A stretch of DNA of 43,596 nt from Methylophaga sp. (GTDB lineage Bacteria; Pseudomonadota; Gammaproteobacteria; Nitrosococcales; Methylophagaceae). Positions 24,143 through 38,596 of this stretch are shown piece after piece. The position numbers and the translations under genes were made by a program. Each line of letters opens with the position of its first letter. Within the stretch, counting starts at the first letter, position 1. The notes below the pieces were generated by a model. It searched no databases, was not told where the DNA came from, and saw only the letters and a program-made list of their open reading frames with translations. The stretch covers positions 86,831 through 130,426 of the forward strand of contig JALSLH010000005.1 of the NCBI GenBank assembly GCA_026988435.1. The letters run 5' to 3'.

Positions 24143-24727
24143 TTATTCATCGACTAGCCAGCCAGCATTCACCGCCATTTGAATTTTGCTATGCATCCAT
24201 AAATGCAGTTCAGGAAAATCATTTTTAATAAAGGCGTGCGCCTTAACGACTTGAGAACATTTAACGCCGAGTTCCCGCCATGTCCTACCTTCATTATTAA
24301 TATTGAGCAGAAAAGGTAATAATCGATCAACGGCTTTTAAGAGTTTGGCTTCAAGACTATCGCCGGTTTCTTGTTCTTCCCATAATTCAGTAAGCTCAGC
24401 AATGCCGTTGCCTTCATGATGGTTTAAACGTTTTACACATTTTCGTTCAGCGGTATGGGCAGAATCTCTGTTGCTTGAATATAAAAAGGTATCACCCGCA
24501 TCAATTTCACCTAGATCGTGCACTAAGGCAAGCTTTAAAAGCTTCTCTTCAGACAAGTTAAGCTTCAAGCTTCTTGAGATAGACCAACAGGCCATCGCCA
24601 AATGCCAAGAGTGTTCGGCGGAGTTTTCTACACGTTCGCCACCGGTAATATACGAACGGCGATTCACCAGCTTGAGTGCATCAAGCTCAAGAAAATAATC
24701 AGTAATAGGGTTTAACGGATGAGACAT
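24143..24727 (-). CDS. HD-domain hydrolase (HDDC2/YfbR-like nucleotidase)
   Basis: This 194-residue protein from ATG 24727 (preceded by GGAG) has an HD phosphohydrolase domain: His39 in AEHSWHLAM, His70-Asp71 in LVHDLGEIDAGDT and a later Asp in KAVDRLLPF. It resembles the HD_3 group containing 5'-deoxynucleotidases such as YfbR and HDDC2. The substrate cannot be read from sequence. A GTG two codons upstream is possible but less likely as the start. Confidence 0.88.
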   Translation of the reverse strand: MSHPLNPITDYFLELDALKLVNRRSYITGGERVENSAEHSWHLAMACWSISRSLKLNLSEEKLLKLALVHDLGEIDAGDTFLYSSNRDSAHTAERKCVKRLNHHEGNGIAELTELWEEQETGDSLEAKLLKAVDRLLPFLLNINNEGRTWRELGVKCSQVVKAHAFIKNDFPELHLWMHSKIQMAVNAGWLVDE

Positions 24728-24756
24728 GAACACTCCATCATTAATAGGTGCAATGC

Positions 24757-25056
24757 TTATTCTTTTATTTCATATTTGAGTATTAATTGTAATAAAATTA
24801 ACAGGAAGAATGAGACGAGGCCTAGGCTTATTCCAAGCCATAGTGCAGCTGGATGAATATCCTGTCCAAATATCAACAGCACAGAAGCAACAGTCAAAAC
24901 GAGTACGAGTGATAATATGATTTTATATGGTTTGTTAGGGGTGATCAATATTTCACAAAACGGACATGTAAACTCCGTAATTAAAAATTTTATATTTCTA
25001 TTATCAAAAGGTACATCTTTAAATGCGTAGTGCTCTTTACAGTTAGGACATTCCAT
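24757..25056 (-). CDS. Zinc-ribbon membrane protein, unknown
   Basis: This 99-residue protein has two CxxC pairs (MECPNCKE and TCPFCEIL) that form a probable zinc ribbon, followed by two hydrophobic helices (about 44-62 and 70-93). AAGG precedes the start. The layout (cytoplasmic zinc ribbon plus membrane hairpin) is common in small unknown proteins. It sits between purK and the HD hydrolase on the same strand. Confidence 0.78.
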   Translation of the reverse strand: MECPNCKEHYAFKDVPFDNRNIKFLITEFTCPFCEILITPNKPYKIILSLVLVLTVASVLLIFGQDIHPAALWLGISLGLVSFFLLILLQLILKYEIKE

Positions 25057-25134
25057 TTTACACCTTGAATGGGGAGGTTTTTATTGCTATTAAAGGCTTT
25101 TCTGCCGTAACTAACTTGTGATTCACGGAAAAGA

Positions 25135-26280
25135 CTAATCCGCCTTTAGATTATCAAATGCTTTCAGTGCAATTTCAGTTGCTTGTTCAGTATCGGCAGC
25201 AAGCGTATTAAAATGCCCCATTTTGCGACCAGGCCGTGCTTCTTTTTTGCCGTATAAATGCAGTTTATTTTGTGGTTGAGATAATAGCCTTTCCCAATGC
25301 GGTTGGCTGTTGCCCCAGACATCGCCTAATAAGTTGATCATTACTACCGGTGTGACTAGTTCACAGTTACCCGATGGTAGTCCACATAGCATACGTACTT
25401 GTTGTTCAAATTGTGATGTTTGGCAGGCATCTAAGGTGAAGTGACCTGAATTATGTGGACGCGGAGCGATTTCATTGGCAAGAATATCGCCTTCTTTAGA
25501 AATAAAGAATTCAACTGCCATAGTGCCGACATATTTTAAGCCATCAGCAATCTTATCTGCCATCTCTATTGCGCTTTGAGCTTGTTGTTCTGGCACGTTA
25601 CTCGGTACTGTTGTTGAGTGCAAAATACCATTTACATGTACATTTTCAGCAACAGGGAAGTTGGTGATTTCTCCGGATTGGCTACGCGCTAAAACGGTGG
25701 AGATTTCGCGTTCTAGATTAATTCGTTGTTCAAGTACACATTCAACTTCTTTCAATGCGGTGAATGCGGTTCGTACTTCATCGGCATTGTTACAAACTGC
25801 CTGGCCTTTGCCATCATAACCAAAACTAGCCGCCTTGATGATTGCAGGAAACTGGAAAGTATCGGCAATGGCATCAATATCGGCCATATCGCGAATAGGC
25901 GCATAAGGAGCGACATTAATACCCAAGGATTCAATAAAGGCTTTTTCAACCAATCTATTTTGTGTTGAAGATAGCGCTTTTGATGAGGGGTGCACAACGG
26001 TTCTTGATTCTAAATAAGATAAAACGGTGGCAGGAATATTTTCAAACTCAGTGGTGATAGCGTCACAGTGTTCGGCAAGCTCAGCAAGCGCCACTTCATC
26101 ATCATATTTTGCACAAATATGTTTGTCGGCAATAATACCGGCGGGGCTATTTATATCGGGTTCTAATACAACCACTTTGTAACCCATGGTTTGTGCGGCT
26201 ACGGTGAACATACGGCCTAATTGGCCGCCGCCAAGCATACCTAATGTGGCGCCTGGCAAGATCGCTTGTGTTATTGTCAT
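25135..26280 (-). CDS. purK: N5-carboxyaminoimidazole ribonucleotide synthase
   Basis: This 381-residue ATP-grasp enzyme starts with the dinucleotide-like GATLGMLGGGQLGRM. It contains FPAIIKAASFGYDGKGQ (ATP lid) and the metal-binding EFFISKEGDILANEIAPRPHNSGH region. It carboxylates AIR in purine synthesis, and its unstable product is the substrate of PurE. It lies 16 nt after purE. Confidence 0.98.
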   Translation of the reverse strand: MTITQAILPGATLGMLGGGQLGRMFTVAAQTMGYKVVVLEPDINSPAGIIADKHICAKYDDEVALAELAEHCDAITTEFENIPATVLSYLESRTVVHPSSKALSSTQNRLVEKAFIESLGINVAPYAPIRDMADIDAIADTFQFPAIIKAASFGYDGKGQAVCNNADEVRTAFTALKEVECVLEQRINLEREISTVLARSQSGEITNFPVAENVHVNGILHSTTVPSNVPEQQAQSAIEMADKIADGLKYVGTMAVEFFISKEGDILANEIAPRPHNSGHFTLDACQTSQFEQQVRMLCGLPSGNCELVTPVVMINLLGDVWGNSQPHWERLLSQPQNKLHLYGKKEARPGRKMGHFNTLAADTEQATEIALKAFDNLKAD

Positions 26281-26296
26281 GTTGCTCTCTGGATAT

Positions 26297-26788
26297 TTAT
26301 TCAGGTGGAAGTGTCATTGCCAGTACGCTTTTGTGCTGATCTTTTCTAAATTGTTCAAGCTTTTCTGCAAGATCTTTATCTGTTATTGCCAGTTGGGCAA
26401 TAGCAAATAATGCGGCATTAGCGGCGCCTGCTTCACCAATGGCAAAGGTAGCAACCGGAATACCTTTAGGCATTTGCACAATAGATAATAAAGAGTCTTG
26501 CCCTTTAAGATATTTGGATGGAACAGGTACGCCAAGAACAGGAATAGTAGTATTTGCAGCAAGCATTCCCGGTAAGTGGGCGGCACCACCGGCACCGGCA
26601 ATAATACAAGCGAGGCCTTTATCTTTGGCCGTTACGGCATAGTCAGTTAATAAATCAGGTGTGCGGTGTGCGGATACAACCTTGGCTTCAAAAGCTACGC
26701 CAAATGCTTCGAGTTGTTCTACTGCTTTTTGCATAACAGGCCAGTCACTATTACTGCCCATTACGATACCAATTACTGGTTTACTCAT
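26297..26788 (-). CDS. purE: N5-carboxyaminoimidazole ribonucleotide mutase
   Basis: This 163-residue protein from ATG 26788 (RBS GGAAAG) starts [19 protein letters not shown]. It has the family motifs SAHRTPD and [15 protein letters not shown], plus [21 protein letters not shown]. The frame is open to 26938, but that extension does not belong to the family. It makes 4-carboxy-AIR with PurK, in the usual purE-purK order. Confidence 0.98.
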   Translation of the reverse strand: MSKPVIGIVMGSNSDWPVMQKAVEQLEAFGVAFEAKVVSAHRTPDLLTDYAVTAKDKGLACIIAGAGGAAHLPGMLAANTTIPVLGVPVPSKYLKGQDSLLSIVQMPKGIPVATFAIGEAGAANAALFAIAQLAITDKDLAEKLEQFRKDQHKSVLAMTLPPE

Positions 26789-26853
26789 GTTCTTTCCATT
26801 GTTTTCATCGAAAAAACAACTCATTTTAGCTAATTTATTGAATTTAGGGAAAT

Positions 26854-27546
26854 TTAAGGTGTGATCCAACCGAGCGCAGTAGCTATGCCCATAATGAAAA
26901 GCAAGCCAATACTCATTTTTTCGAGTGGGTTGCGCCACTCCACTAATGCATTGCTAACTTGAGCACCAAAGTGAGCGACACCGATGGAGAAAATTGCGGT
27001 AGGCAATATGACCGCGCCTAAGCCAAAAGCTAAACCTAATAATAAGCCTAATGAGGCACTTGCCGTTGTGGCGGCGGCGACAATAACTAATGTAAGGGGA
27101 GTGCAGGGGTTGAAGGCCATGCCCATGCCCATAAAAAATAGGCTGGGTTTAAATGATTTTGCTGGCTTTTGGAAGGTGATAACGTGTTCATTGTCTGAAC
27201 TGGATTTGGATGATGAGCTACATGTTGATTGTGTTGATGAGCGGAATAACAATGCCAAGGCAACTAAAATGGTTGCGCAACCAAGAATAAAGCCTGCCCA
27301 TTCTGATTCCAGCCATTCTTGAATAACAAACCCGGCCCAGCCTGCCCCACTGCCTAATAATGCATAACCAGCAAGACGCCCTATAGAAAAGGGTAAGATG
27401 GTGCGCCATGCTGTTTGAATATTATCGTTGGCAGCCAAAAAGACAGGGCCAAGATAAGGCAAGCAGGCGATATTGCATGGGCCAGCTCCAAAACTTAGTC
27501 CTAAAAGGAAGACGGCCCCAAGGCCCAGAGAAGCAATATCTATCAT
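26854..27546 (-). CDS. CcdA/DsbD-like membrane protein of the TonB operon
   Basis: This 230-residue protein has about six membrane helices. Two cysteine motifs in the first and a later half, [16 protein letters not shown] (Cys at about 23 and 27) and [10 protein letters not shown], are in the pseudo-repeat style of CcdA/DsbD-beta electron-transfer proteins and related UreH/TauE-type families. A Ser/Cys-rich loop lies between. It probably carries electrons or a substrate across the membrane. Its ATG overlaps the polyferredoxin stop by 4 nt, so it is translationally coupled. It is the last gene of the TonB-receptor operon. It could also be annotated as a sulfite exporter-like protein. Confidence 0.82.
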   Translation of the reverse strand: MIDIASLGLGAVFLLGLSFGAGPCNIACLPYLGPVFLAANDNIQTAWRTILPFSIGRLAGYALLGSGAGWAGFVIQEWLESEWAGFILGCATILVALALLFRSSTQSTCSSSSKSSSDNEHVITFQKPAKSFKPSLFFMGMGMAFNPCTPLTLVIVAAATTASASLGLLLGLAFGLGAVILPTAIFSIGVAHFGAQVSNALVEWRNPLEKMSIGLLFIMGIATALGWITP

Positions 27547-28598
27547 TTTTTAGAGTCTTGTTTGTTTTGTCTTTTTTCTCGAAAATAAGCGATAAGATTC
27601 GCTTTTTCCCATACTGTTTGTGCTTTTTTGCGCTTTTTGAAGTATTGAGGAGATGCCGAAAAAATGGGAATAGTGGCATATTTGAGTTGCAATACATCTG
27701 TATCTGGGCAGAACTCAACACAGCGACCACACAAGGTACAATCATCAAATGTGACATCTTTACTCGTCATATCGGTATGAATTTCTTTGATATCCATAGG
27801 ACATGCTTTGGCACAAAGGCCGCATTTGTCACAACGAGGCACGGCATTTTTAACTAAACGGAGCAAGCCTAGTTTTTTGAATACCGCATGCAATGCTAAT
27901 AAAGGGCAAATGCGACAGAAAGGTTGGCGAATGGTTAATGCTAGGGCAATCATAATTCCGAACATTAAATCAGCGAAAACTGATAATACCATGGTCGTGG
28001 TGGTGGCTGTATCAACATGTAATTGTGTGGTGTCGCCTACAGCTAAGGTTGTTAAAATTCGGCTGGGGCAGATGCGACAAAAGGTGTCGCCAAGATCATG
28101 ATTAGCGTAACCAAGACCTGAAAGTAGTGGAAAAGTAAAAACAAGTAGCACTAAAATAAACCATTTTACAGGTCTGATCTTTTTTACCACATTATGGTCG
28201 AGTGATTCTTTTTGTTGCAAACCTAATTTCTGCCCGATCATATGTAAAAATTCTTGAAAGGTACCGAGCGGACAGATCCAGCCACAAAACGCTTTGTTCA
28301 AAATAACAAACAAAATAAGAAATGTAGCCAAGGTAATGAGCGTGGGGATCAATGCCATCAGTACATTACCACCATTAGCAATCGCTTCACCTAATCTATG
28401 GTGCATTTGGTGTTGAAACGGAATAAGCACACAATAATCAGAACCTTGTTTATCATAAGCACAGCTAAGGGCGGGTAATGCCGCTGTTATCTTATCGGAT
28501 AAATAGTAGCCGGTCACCGCACCACCATAGACAAAAAAGACAAACGCTAGAACCTGAACGATTTTACGAATAACGGATAGATTAGTTAAATAGTTCAT
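27543..28598 (-). CDS. Membrane polyferredoxin, NapH/CcoG-like
   Basis: This 351-residue protein from the ATG at 28598, which overlaps the upstream TGA as ATGA, has about five membrane helices. The 4Fe-4S membrane-protein signature reads FCGWICPLGT. Two CxxCP motifs follow (TFCRICPSRI and PFCRICPLLA). Two ferredoxin clusters lie in the cytoplasmic tail (CDKCGLCAKACPM and CTLCGRCVEFCPD). These features match the NapH/NosR/CcoG/MauN class, which moves electrons from the cytoplasm or quinol toward periplasmic redox partners; CcoG reduces copper (family knowledge). Here it is coupled to a TonB receptor rather than to nap, nos or cco genes. Confidence 0.9.
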   Translation of the reverse strand: MNYLTNLSVIRKIVQVLAFVFFVYGGAVTGYYLSDKITAALPALSCAYDKQGSDYCVLIPFQHQMHHRLGEAIANGGNVLMALIPTLITLATFLILFVILNKAFCGWICPLGTFQEFLHMIGQKLGLQQKESLDHNVVKKIRPVKWFILVLLVFTFPLLSGLGYANHDLGDTFCRICPSRILTTLAVGDTTQLHVDTATTTTMVLSVFADLMFGIMIALALTIRQPFCRICPLLALHAVFKKLGLLRLVKNAVPRCDKCGLCAKACPMDIKEIHTDMTSKDVTFDDCTLCGRCVEFCPDTDVLQLKYATIPIFSASPQYFKKRKKAQTVWEKANLIAYFREKRQNKQDSKK

Positions 28599-29419
28599 TT
28601 GTGGTTTCCTGTTTTGCCTTTGTTTAGGCGAATAAATAGCCCGCCTAAAATTAAACCAAAGATCATAATAGCGATGCCCCAAGGTGTAGAGCGCCAGTTG
28701 GATTCGCTGACAGCATAATCTGCCCCCAATTGAGTTTGCCACTGCTTATTGCCAGATTGATATTGGGTTTGAATGGTCATGTGGGCAGTGCGCTTATCTC
28801 GACTACCTGCAATCACATCTTGAAAGTCGTCAGGTAATTTAAACGTCACTCGGCCCTGATTATTAGTCATGCCTTCAAGATGGGAACCGTTTTCTGTATT
28901 AAGCTGAACGGAATGAGAAGCTAATGGTTCATTATGGAAATGCACGATAAATGACCATTCTTGCTGCGAATAGTAGCGATCGTGTTCTCTTGGTACGGGA
29001 TCTGGGATAATTTCAAGTTCTGCTTTATTTGCTGTTACGACTTCGCTGGTGCTGTGGCCACTGGGTTTACCATGACGAAAGATATAATGAATAAATACTT
29101 TTTTTAAATTACCTAATTGTTGTTCAGCAACGATAACATGATAATTATCAACGCCTGTTTTTGGCAGCTCAATTTTACCCTCTTTAATCGTCAATGGCAC
29201 AGTTGATAAATCCGGTTTCCATAATACGGCGGAGGTAGAATCATCGAAAGGAACGAGAATGGGTTTTGCAACACGATGATGCGCCATAGCCGGTTTTTCA
29301 GTTTGTGAACCTTTGGCATGCGCCGTGTGCTGTTTTTCTAAGTTTTGCGCTAATGCCATTGCAGGCGTGATTAGATTGGCTAGCAAACCGAGAAATACAA
29401 CACTTAAAAAGAGCTTCAT
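28595..29419 (-). CDS. DUF4198-like periplasmic protein, membrane anchored
   Basis: This 274-residue protein has a signal peptide (about 1-24) and a His-rich stretch (HTAHAK, AMAHHR). A beta-rich region follows with the pattern of DUF4198/NikK-like metal-uptake proteins (ELEIIPDPVP...WSFIVHFHNEPLASHSVQL...TNNQGRVTFKLPDDF). The C-terminal membrane helix is at about 246-264. The family assignment is by motif memory and moderate. Stop and start overlap the polyferredoxin (ATGA), and only 10 nt separate it from the TonB receptor. Inference: it binds or hands over metal in the periplasm for the receptor. Confidence 0.78.
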   Translation of the reverse strand: MKLFLSVVFLGLLANLITPAMALAQNLEKQHTAHAKGSQTEKPAMAHHRVAKPILVPFDDSTSAVLWKPDLSTVPLTIKEGKIELPKTGVDNYHVIVAEQQLGNLKKVFIHYIFRHGKPSGHSTSEVVTANKAELEIIPDPVPREHDRYYSQQEWSFIVHFHNEPLASHSVQLNTENGSHLEGMTNNQGRVTFKLPDDFQDVIAGSRDKRTAHMTIQTQYQSGNKQWQTQLGADYAVSESNWRSTPWGIAIMIFGLILGGLFIRLNKGKTGNHK

Positions 29420-29429
29420 AATGATGCCT

Positions 29430-31565
29430 TTAATAATTATAGGTATAGATCAACATGGCTGTACGAGGAGATGCAGCAGAATAGGATTTTGTTCCACGTG
29501 ATGATTTTTTTACTTCAACGGCATACTGTTTATCGAATACATTGTCGATATTCAATGCAATGGAATGTGGGCCTCGTTCATAGCCAATCATCATATTGGT
29601 GACAAAGTCATAGCCATCGTATTTTTCAGTATTGGCATTATCGATATAATATTCACCCCAGCTATTGGTTTGAATTCGTGCTTTTAAGCCATTTGGTGAT
29701 TGATAATGAGCAAATAAGCCGTATTGATGTTTCGGCACATAGGGCATTTGATTACCAGCATGACTCACTTGTGTGGCACCAGGTCCACCACCGATAACTT
29801 CGGTGAAATCCTTAAAGGTATAATCACTGTAAGCATAGTTAACACCGATTTGCAGCCCAGGAAATAATTGATAATTCCCTGCAAACTCAAAGCCTTTTTT
29901 ATCGGTTTTTCCAGCATTTTGAAAGGTGGTGTGATGGTCTAATAAAAGAGCCATAATTTCATCTTTAACTTCAGTGTAATAAACGGAAGTATCAAATGAC
30001 CATTTTTGATGGCGGCCTTTTAAGCCCACCTCAAAATTGGTGGCAGTCGATTCGTCTAAATCAACACTTTCATTTATTTCATTCGATGAGGGTACTTGAT
30101 CAGAGCGGGCAATAGTACCAAAGGCGCTTAAGGTATCTGATAATTGATAGGAAACGCCGACTTTAGGCGATAGTAGCTTAAATGTTTTATCAGTTTTAGT
30201 CAGCCCTGCACCAGCACCATATTTTCCAGTGGCAAAATTGTATTTACCAATTTCATTAGTTTTAATATCAAAGTTAGAACGGTCATAACGCAAACCGATA
30301 TCAATCAGCCATTTGTCACTTGGGCGTAAGGTTTCTTGAAAATAAAAGCCGAATAAGGTGTTAGTGGAGTCTTCCGTTTGTAATAGCGCCCCTTTTTTAT
30401 CCGAAAGTGTGGCAATGATTCGACCAGCTTGTGGACCAAAGGGTATGGTTTTGACATCACGATATTGATATTTTCGACTATCATCACTTTTTTCTTGGCG
30501 AGCGGTCACACCTGCCACCAAGGTACTTTCCCCCCATAATTGATGATCAAATACAAACTCCAGATCCGTACCATAGCTTGCTACGCCATTATCTTCATTG
30601 TCATTAATCGCACCGGTAACAGGGTGATAATGTGTCCAATGAGTGTAATATGCCTTGGGTCTAAAACGCAGGTTTTCAGTTAGTTGCGTTTCTAAACGGG
30701 TATTAAAGAACCAAATTTTTGAATAACGGCCAGAATCTTTCCAAGCATTACTATTATCGGTTTGCTTGCCTGTGCGTTTATATTCATCAAACTGTGCTTC
30801 ATCCATAGAGCCAGGAAGCTGGATATCTGCTTCGGAGTAACTGATTTCAGTATCTAAGGTATCTGACTCGTTAAATTTTAAGCCATGTTTAAAGCTGATT
30901 TGATTGCTATCAAACTCATTCCATTCACGCCAACCATTTTCGAGCACACGTCGAGAAGCCGTTATAGAAATAGCATTATTCTCATTGAGCAACATGGCAT
31001 GACGCAGATTATAGTTTTCAGCGCCTTCATTTCCTAAGCCGATACGAATGCGGTTGCTGTCTACATCAAACGGTGATTTTGACAAAAGTTGAATGGTGCC
31101 ACCCGCAGAACCAGCAGCAAATAATGAACCCGGTCCTTTTGTGACCTCAATCTGCTCAATATCTTGGGTATCAATAAAGTCAAAGCGTGAAAAACTATCA
31201 GGATCAGTCATCGGTACACCATCACGCAGCACCATAATTTCACGCACCCCAAAATTCGCTTTTTGTCCTGCACCACGAATAATCAGTCGTACATCATAGC
31301 CGCCGTTTTTGGAATCGATTAATAAACCGGGAACACCTTGAAGCGCATCTTTGATATTCATCATTTTAGTGCTTTCAATAAGATCTTCATCAATAACAGT
31401 GATAGCTGCAGGCACCTCTCGTGTTAAGCGATCAACTCGTGTGGCTGTGACACTAAGTGAATCTAGTTTCAATGCCGGTGCTGCATGAGCAATAATAGGG
31501 CTAGTTGTACTGATAGTTAGAAGTAATGATGGTATTAATATGCTTCTGTTATGAAAGTAGATCAT
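29430..31565 (-). CDS. TonB-dependent outer-membrane receptor
   Basis: This 711-residue protein has a signal peptide (about 1-28) and a TonB box (DSLSVTATR). The plug domain contains TVIDEDLIEST, GGYDVRLIIRGAG, REIMVLRDGVPM and EVTKGPGSLFAAGSAGGTI. A 22-stranded beta-barrel follows, with the C-terminal LNIDNVFDKQYAV and a terminal aromatic (YNY). It imports a ligand using TonB energy. The partner genes suggest a metal or metal chelate; the sequence alone does not show which. A sigma-70-like promoter lies at 31607-31635. No Fur box was recognised. Confidence 0.95.
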   Translation of the reverse strand: MIYFHNRSILIPSLLLTISTTSPIIAHAAPALKLDSLSVTATRVDRLTREVPAAITVIDEDLIESTKMMNIKDALQGVPGLLIDSKNGGYDVRLIIRGAGQKANFGVREIMVLRDGVPMTDPDSFSRFDFIDTQDIEQIEVTKGPGSLFAAGSAGGTIQLLSKSPFDVDSNRIRIGLGNEGAENYNLRHAMLLNENNAISITASRRVLENGWREWNEFDSNQISFKHGLKFNESDTLDTEISYSEADIQLPGSMDEAQFDEYKRTGKQTDNSNAWKDSGRYSKIWFFNTRLETQLTENLRFRPKAYYTHWTHYHPVTGAINDNEDNGVASYGTDLEFVFDHQLWGESTLVAGVTARQEKSDDSRKYQYRDVKTIPFGPQAGRIIATLSDKKGALLQTEDSTNTLFGFYFQETLRPSDKWLIDIGLRYDRSNFDIKTNEIGKYNFATGKYGAGAGLTKTDKTFKLLSPKVGVSYQLSDTLSAFGTIARSDQVPSSNEINESVDLDESTATNFEVGLKGRHQKWSFDTSVYYTEVKDEIMALLLDHHTTFQNAGKTDKKGFEFAGNYQLFPGLQIGVNYAYSDYTFKDFTEVIGGGPGATQVSHAGNQMPYVPKHQYGLFAHYQSPNGLKARIQTNSWGEYYIDNANTEKYDGYDFVTNMMIGYERGPHSIALNIDNVFDKQYAVEVKKSSRGTKSYSAASPRTAMLIYTYNY

Positions 31566-31606
31566 GGGACTGTTTTCTCATTTATGCGTAGAGTGAAAAA
31601 GGTCAA

Positions 31607-31635
31607 AGAATACAAAATAACGGACGATTGTCCAA
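31607..31635 (-). promoter_or_regulatory. Candidate promoter of the TonB-receptor operon
   Basis: On the minus strand TTGGAC (31635-31630) and TATTCT (31612-31607) are 17 nt apart, about 40 nt before the receptor start. A GGAC/GTCC dyad overlaps the -35. There is no convincing match to Fur, Zur or NikR operators. Confidence 0.45.
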
Positions 31636-31686
31636 TGAAAAAACTAATAAAGACAAAGCCTTAAGCCATAACGCTCAAACCGGGTC

Positions 31687-31703
31687 ATATCACTGAGTGA
31701 TAT
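31687..31703. promoter_or_regulatory. 17-bp perfect palindrome between TonB operon and gltB
   Basis: ATATCACT-G-AGTGATAT is a perfect inverted repeat between the two divergent promoters, about 50 nt upstream of the receptor -35 and 110 nt upstream of the gltB -35. It is a candidate operator for the TonB-receptor operon or for gltB. Confidence 0.55.
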
Positions 31704-31813
31704 CACGTAAATGGGTGCTATGTACTGTTAGCAAGCTAAACTTATAAAATGAACTGCGCAAACAGTACGAGGGTAGATGCTAGGTTTTCCCATTGAAGCA
31801 TGGTGACTAGTGA

Positions 31814-31842
31814 TTGATGATGCGCCATATAACAGCTATAAT
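31814..31842 (+). promoter_or_regulatory. Sigma-70 promoter of gltBD
   Basis: TTGATG (31814-31819) and a consensus TATAAT (31837-31842) are separated by exactly 17 nt and lie about 92 nt upstream of the gltB start. The leader contains a short GGCTCAA/TTGAGTC stem. Confidence 0.7.
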
Positions 31843-31933
31843 GTTAGATCCATTTTTCGCGGCTCAAAATAGTTGAGTCGTTCCTCGCTGAGTGTTTATC
31901 CGGCGTTTAGAATTATTTTTAAAGGTATGTGAC

Positions 31934-37835
<5,902 letters not shown>

Positions 37836-37836
37836 T

Positions 37837-38073
37837 GTGGCGCATACAATAGTACTATTAATAATCAAGTCTTTTGTTTATGGGTTTGCTTTATTTGCTG
37901 GCATTATTTTAGTTTCAGACTTTCCATATTACCTGGGCTCGAATATGCATTCTATATGGGGAGCTAATTTTTTTCTTTATGGGTGTGTTGGAGGAGTAAT
38001 GTTTATTTTCTCGGGACTAAGCTTGTATACCTTAAAATATATGTTGCTTATTGAGGGGCACGATGAGCAATGA
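37837..38073 (+). CDS. Small two-helix membrane protein, unknown
   Basis: This 78-residue protein starts at GTG 37837, one nt after the gltD stop, with GAAGG upstream inside gltD. Two long hydrophobic segments (about 4-26 and 43-70) suggest an inner-membrane hairpin. No family recognised. Its start is coupled to gltD and its end overlaps the next membrane gene, so all three are likely cotranscribed. Confidence 0.7.
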   Translation: MAHTIVLLIIKSFVYGFALFAGIILVSDFPYYLGSNMHSIWGANFFLYGCVGGVMFIFSGLSLYTLKYMLLIEGHDEQ

Positions 38074-38422
38074 AGATGTCGTGTTCTTGCTGGTTTCTAT
38101 TGTTTTTTCGCTTTTCCCAGTTGGTTACGCATTTGCATTAAAAGTAGAGAATAAATTCTTATTCATAATGGCATCGTTTGGTGGTCAATCTTTTATAGTT
38201 ATGCTGATAATGGTTGCTTCGATTCCATTTGTATTGCTTTCGATGTTTGCTTTTCCGCAACTAGATTTCTTAGGTTATATGGATAATCTAAAGTGGCTTA
38301 TGGATATCGCTTATTTTATTGGGGATTATTGGTGGCTTTTATTTTGGACTATACCTCCCACTGTCTTTCCATTCATTCTGTATCGCAGGTATAAAGGGGT
38401 TTTTGGAAGTCATAGCTCGTAG
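38063..38422 (+). CDS. Membrane protein, unknown
   Basis: This 119-residue protein from ATG 38063 (GAGGGG upstream) overlaps the previous gene by 11 nt. About three hydrophobic segments are visible (6-28, 31-62, 78-106), and it ends in a short basic tail. No family recognised. Its stop codon TAG (38420-38422) is part of the GTAG head of the REP element at 38419, so the REP may have truncated the original C-terminus. Confidence 0.7.
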   Translation: MSNEDVVFLLVSIVFSLFPVGYAFALKVENKFLFIMASFGGQSFIVMLIMVASIPFVLLSMFAFPQLDFLGYMDNLKWLMDIAYFIGDYWWLLFWTIPPTVFPFILYRRYKGVFGSHSS

Positions 38423-38449
38423 GTCGGATAAGCGATAGCGTCATCCGAC
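38419..38449 (+). repeat. REP hairpin 1 (GTAG type)
   Basis: Starts with the tetranucleotide GTAG followed by a GTCGGAT...ATCCGAC imperfect hairpin, the classic REP layout recognised by RAYT enzymes. Its reverse complement differs from REP 2 and REP 3 at one position. Confidence 0.85.
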
Positions 38450-38537
38450 GTTTGGATGAATCAATACACTGCGAATAATACGATCACCAAATTTACGAAA
38501 TATAATGTGATATTGTCATTTATGTGATGGTCTGTTT

Positions 38538-38568
38538 GTCGGATGGCGCTATCGCTTATCCGACCTAC
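38538..38568 (-). repeat. REP hairpin 2
   Basis: Same 31-nt element in the opposite orientation to REP 1, ending in CTAC (GTAG on the minus strand). With REP 1 it forms a BIME-like inverted pair 88 nt apart just ahead of the RAYT gene. The space between the pair (38450-38537) shows no gene. Confidence 0.88.
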
Positions 38569-38596
38569 ATTATCTGCCTCATGGTATACTTATTTA

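Noticed and set aside
26789..26938. N-terminal 50-residue extension of purE
   Set aside because: It is unlike any PurE; ATG 26788 has a good RBS and the standard family start.
31561..31891. Cobalamin or other metal riboswitch ahead of the TonB receptor
   Set aside because: Neither strand shows the expected conserved boxes; only a promoter-like pair and a 17-bp dyad are visible.
31892..31933. Earlier GTG start for gltB
   Set aside because: It adds 14 residues without a ribosome site; GTG 31934 has AAGG at proper distance and keeps a short propeptide before Cys21.
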